This document shows, one piece after another, positions 23,466-25,850 of a stretch of 25,850 nt of DNA. The notes below the pieces were generated by a model. That model ran no database searches. It was not told the DNA's origin and saw only the letters and a program-made list of their open reading frames with translations. The stretch is from QHXQ01 sp036389375 (GTDB lineage Bacteria; Acidobacteriota; Blastocatellia; Pyrinomonadales; Pyrinomonadaceae). The position numbers and the translations under genes are program-made. The stretch covers positions 1-25,850 of the forward strand of contig DASVQA010000159.1 in NCBI GenBank assembly GCA_036389375.1. The letters run 5' to 3'. Every line of letters starts with the position of its first letter. Position 1 is the first letter of the stretch.

Positions 23466-24839
23466 TCATGGTCGCCTGACCGGACGACGCCTTGTACTCT
23501 GACCTTTGGTGCGATTGACCGGCGCGGCCGCGGCCGGCGGTGCGGGCGGCTTGGGCGCGGCACTGGTCGCCGGTGCGCTGCCGACGGGCGCGGGCGGCGG
23601 CATGCTGGTGGCGTCAAAATCGGCCGGCATGGTCACGTGCCCGCGACTCGTTATCTCGGCAATCAACTTGTCCTGCTTCTCGTGTTCGACGGCGGCGCGG
23701 GCCTGTGCGCGCGGCGTCTGCGGCGTGCCCGCATCGCGCCGGTTCGGTGCGCCGGTCGTGATCAAAATGTGGTGCGCGTGTACCTGTTCGACCGGTTGAC
23801 CGTTGGGGCCGGGCTGCGTGCGGCGCTCGTCCAGCTTGATGATGTGGAAGCCGAACTGCGTCTCGACGATGTCGCTGATCTCGCCGGGCTTTAGGGCGAA
23901 GGCGGCGTCCTCGAACGGTTTGACCATCATGCCGCGCCCGAACCAGCCGAGGTCGCCACCATTCTGCTTGCTGCCCGGATCGCCCGAATACTCGCGCGCC
24001 AGCGCCGTGAAATCTTCACCCGCGCGCGCGCGCCGCAAGATGTCTTCAGTCTTGGTGCGGGCCGCCTTCGGATCGAGTTCCGGATGCTGGGCCAGATAAG
24101 CATCAATCTCCGCGTCGGTCGCCGCGATGCGCGGGCGCAACTGCTGAAAGTACATGCCGGCCAGCAGACGCGACTGCTGATACATAATCATCACCTGCGT
24201 TGCGCGCTGCTTGTCCACCCCAGCCGCCACGCCCTTGCGACTGCTGATCATAACGCGCGCCCAGTTCTCGCGCAGACTCTGACGCTGTTCGGCGGTCAGC
24301 GCCGCGCCGCCCTGCGGTGCATTTTGCTTCTGGTAGTCTTGCAGGAACGCGGCGAACTTCTGCTCCTGTCCCGGCTCGCGCACGAAGGCCGCGATCTCTT
24401 CCTTGCTGACCACCTGTTCGGGCGAGGTTGCGCCGCTCGCCTGCCGCTGCTGTGTGTAGGCTCGGCTGATGACAAAGGTGCGCGATAGTTCAAGCTGCAA
24501 TTTGACATCAGGCTGCGCCGCGACACCGGCGGCGCGCGCCGCTTCAGCGACTGCGAACATCTCGCGCAGATCTTCAAGGAACGCTTTGCGGTCTTCTTCA
24601 TCACCCGCGAGTTGCAATCTCGTCTGCGTCGGCAGGTTCAGTTCGTTGATCAGGGTGGTTATATCCTGCGCCGTCAACGTAACCCCTTGCGCCTGTGTCG
24701 CCGTATCGGCGGGCGGCTGCGTGCGCGGCGTGGCCGGCCGCGCCGCCGGCGTACGCCGACGCGGTCGCTGTGCGCTCAGCCCCGCAGGTAGAAGTATAAG
24801 CAGAGCGGTGATCGCCAACACTTTATTGATAACTTGCAA
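23466..24839 (-). CDS. secreted parvulin (SurA-like peptidyl-prolyl isomerase)
   Basis: About 457 residues when started at TTG 24839, just after the epimerase stop, which gives a neat signal peptide (MLQVINKVLAITALLILLPAGLSA); GGGAG lies about 11 nt before it. The open frame reaches 24944, but only through a non-signal extension inside the epimerase gene. A Pro/Arg-rich linker precedes a helical SurA-N-like region, then the rotamase domain (ATDAEIDAYLAQHPELD, DFTALAREYSGDPGS, GDLGWFGRGMMVKPFEDAAF, ETQFGFHIIKLDERR) and a Pro/Ala-rich C-terminus with a basic end. It is the closest relative of the following zinc-ribbon parvulin: an evident tandem duplication with different N-terminal targeting. 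The start codon is the least certain part. Confidence 0.85.
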   Translation of the reverse strand: MQVINKVLAITALLILLPAGLSAQRPRRRTPAARPATPRTQPPADTATQAQGVTLTAQDITTLINELNLPTQTRLQLAGDEEDRKAFLEDLREMFAVAEAARAAGVAAQPDVKLQLELSRTFVISRAYTQQRQASGATSPEQVVSKEEIAAFVREPGQEQKFAAFLQDYQKQNAPQGGAALTAEQRQSLRENWARVMISSRKGVAAGVDKQRATQVMIMYQQSRLLAGMYFQQLRPRIAATDAEIDAYLAQHPELDPKAARTKTEDILRRARAGEDFTALAREYSGDPGSKQNGGDLGWFGRGMMVKPFEDAAFALKPGEISDIVETQFGFHIIKLDERRTQPGPNGQPVEQVHAHHILITTGAPNRRDAGTPQTPRAQARAAVEHEKQDKLIAEITSRGHVTMPADFDATSMPPPAPVGSAPATSAAPKPPAPPAAAAPVNRTKGQSTRRRPVRRP

Positions 24840-24841
24840 AA

Positions 24842-25270
24842 CTATTCTTGCTCCCGTTCCATTCCTTGCGCGTCCGCCGGATGCTCCACTAATTCGAGCA
24901 ACACGCCGCCTGCGCTCGCCGGGTGGACGAACGCCACCAGACATCCTTCCGCGCCGATGCGCGGCGTCTCGTCAATCAAACGCGCCCCTTGCGCTTTCAA
25001 CTGCGCCAGCGCCGCACCTATGTCATCCACGCGCACCGCGATGTGATGGACGCCGGGGCCGCGTTTCGCCAGAAACTTCGCCACCGGCGAGCCTGCGTGC
25101 GTCGGCTCTAGCAACTCGACGCGCGGCTCGCCCAACGGCAGCATCGCCACGCGCACGCCCTGCTCCGCGACCTCTTCAGTGTTGACCACCTGAAGCCCCA
25201 ACGCATCGCGCCAGAATGCCAGCGCCTCGTCAATCTTCTCCGTCGCAATGCCGATGTGCTCGATACGCAT
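24842..25270 (-). CDS. mce: methylmalonyl-CoA epimerase (VOC family)
   Basis: A 142-residue protein with the vicinal-oxygen-chelate repeat and epimerase hallmarks: RIEHIGIAT (His5), VELLEP (Glu52 in the Gln/Glu ligand position), GPGVHHIAVRVDDI (His76) and FVHPASAGGVLLELVEH (Glu126). It interconverts the (R) and (S) forms of methylmalonyl-CoA between propionyl-CoA carboxylase and the mutase. The meaB gene just upstream on the same strand supports the pathway. The ATG at 25270 follows heptamer repeat copy 3 (CTACTCTTT before ATG), with no visible ribosome binding site. The stop lies 2 nt before the start proposed for the parvulin gene. Confidence 0.93.
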   Translation of the reverse strand: MRIEHIGIATEKIDEALAFWRDALGLQVVNTEEVAEQGVRVAMLPLGEPRVELLEPTHAGSPVAKFLAKRGPGVHHIAVRVDDIGAALAQLKAQGARLIDETPRIGAEGCLVAFVHPASAGGVLLELVEHPADAQGMEREQE

Positions 25271-25374
25271 AAAGAGTAGTCAGTAGTCAGCAGGTCTTTA
25301 GCGTGCGCGTTCTTCGCCCTTAGTCGCCAACCAGCAACGTCAGCCTTGCTTTGCTACCGGCTACCGGCTACTGA
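25271..25374 (-). repeat. heptamer inverted repeat element, copy 3
   Basis: On the plus strand: TAGTCAG, TAGTCAG (25277-25290), CAGG, then about 60 nt of spacer, then CTACCGG, CTACCGG, CTACTGA (25354-25374). On the minus strand it begins with the TAG stop of meaB (25370-25368) and ends 6 nt before the ATG of the epimerase. It is the longest-spaced and most weakly pairing copy. Confidence 0.8.
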
Positions 25375-25850
25375 TTCAAAATCTCTTCGACCGCCGAATA
25401 GGGGTCGCGGCGTTTGTCGGCGACCTCTTGCGCGAGGGCGTCGAGGCGCGCGCTCGTGCCGTTGCGATTAATGACGCGGGCGAGCAGCGTCTCGCTGAGC
25501 AGTTCGAGGATGCGCCAACGCGCGACGGCTGTGCGACGCGGAGCAGCACCCTCGGCGTGCTGTTGATGTTCACGATAGCGCACAATCGCGGCGGCAAGTT
25601 CCGTGATGCCTTTGTTCTCGGTCGCAACCGTTTTGATAATCGGCGGCTCCCAACCGTCGGGCCGCGCCGTGAGCGTCAGCAGCGTCTCAAGCTCTTTCTC
25701 CGTCCGCAGCACGCCGTCGCGGTCGGCCTTGTTGATGACGAACACATCGCTGATCTCCATGATGCCGGCCTTGATCGCCTGCACGTCGTCGCCCATGCCC
25801 GGCACGAGCACGACGACCGACACGTCCGCCGTCTTTACGATCTCGACCTC
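25368..25850 (-). CDS. meaB: methylmalonyl-CoA mutase-associated GTPase MeaB (C-terminal part)
   Basis: The C-terminal 160 codons are visible; the N-terminus with the P-loop lies beyond the right edge. Seen are EIVKTADVSVVVLVPGMGDDVQAIKAGIMEISDVF in pieces, the G4 motif VINKADRDG, and a helical C-terminal domain (RWRILELLSETLLARVI, DPYSAVEEILNQ) typical of the MeaB/ArgK family. MeaB protects and reloads B12-dependent methylmalonyl-CoA mutase. Its neighbour is the epimerase, as in many propionate-metabolism loci. The TAG stop is formed by the first bases of heptamer repeat copy 3. The real start is outside the window. Confidence 0.93.
   Translation of the reverse strand, partial: EVEIVKTADVSVVVLVPGMGDDVQAIKAGIMEISDVFVINKADRDGVLRTEKELETLLTLTARPDGWEPPIIKTVATENKGITELAAAIVRYREHQQHAEGAAPRRTAVARWRILELLSETLLARVINRNGTSARLDALAQEVADKRRDPYSAVEEILNQ

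Noticed and set aside
24840..24944. N-terminal extension of the secreted parvulin to 24944
   Set aside because: It overlaps the epimerase gene out of frame, is Arg/Gly-rich and would bury the signal peptide; the TTG at 24839 fits better.

Overview
The window looks like a chromosomal segment of a GC-rich Gram-negative bacterium, most likely an acidobacterium of the Blastocatellia type. That placement is an inference from four things: the 16S 5' end at the left edge, two very large carboxypeptidase-regulatory-domain TonB receptors of the Oar-like kind expanded in Acidobacteriota, a VWFA protein of the kind described as acidobacterial (TIGR03436-like), and frequent GTG/TTG starts. No phage, integrase, transposase or CRISPR array is visible.

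Left part (1-3896). The 5' end of a 16S rRNA gene runs leftwards out of the window. Its leader is long and has a boxA-like antitermination site and two strong sigma70-type promoters. Behind it, on the same strand, are an SH3-domain lipoprotein and an M61-type metallopeptidase. A small membrane-anchored Cys/His protein resembling DUF2946 diverges from the peptidase, and its promoter overlaps the peptidase 5' end.

Centre (4095-16343, all plus strand). TonB receptor 1 ends at a textbook intrinsic terminator. A new promoter then drives a 25-residue hydrophobic micro-protein, a secreted VWFA protein and purH. After a gene-poor gap holding a 34-codon signal-peptide-like ORF come TonB receptor 2 and a BNR/Asp-box lipoprotein with a CPCC motif. 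A zinc-ribbon M48 peptidase, an LprI-like secreted protein and fabI follow as an apparent operon. The DUF2946-like protein, the two receptors and the CPCC lipoprotein suggest envelope metal (perhaps copper) handling; this is a hypothesis.

Right part (16344-25850). A LOG-family hydrolase is on plus; everything else is on minus. In transcription order from the right edge: meaB (partial), methylmalonyl-CoA epimerase, a secreted parvulin, a second parvulin with an N-terminal zinc ribbon and one TM segment, an MBL-fold hydrolase, mtnP, a BamD-like TPR protein, a PfkB kinase, a zinc-ribbon/DUF2007-like protein, and cutA.

The most unusual feature is a family of intergenic heptamer repeats (TAGTCAG arm, spacer, CTACTGA arm; 16350-16435, 21599-21695, 25271-25374). 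They fill same-strand gene junctions and butt directly against the next start codon. In two cases they supply the upstream gene's TAG stop, and the genes that follow have no visible Shine-Dalgarno sequence. Related short repeats (GACAACTAA; a CTGCTGCTTCA 11-mer) lie at other junctions of the same region.
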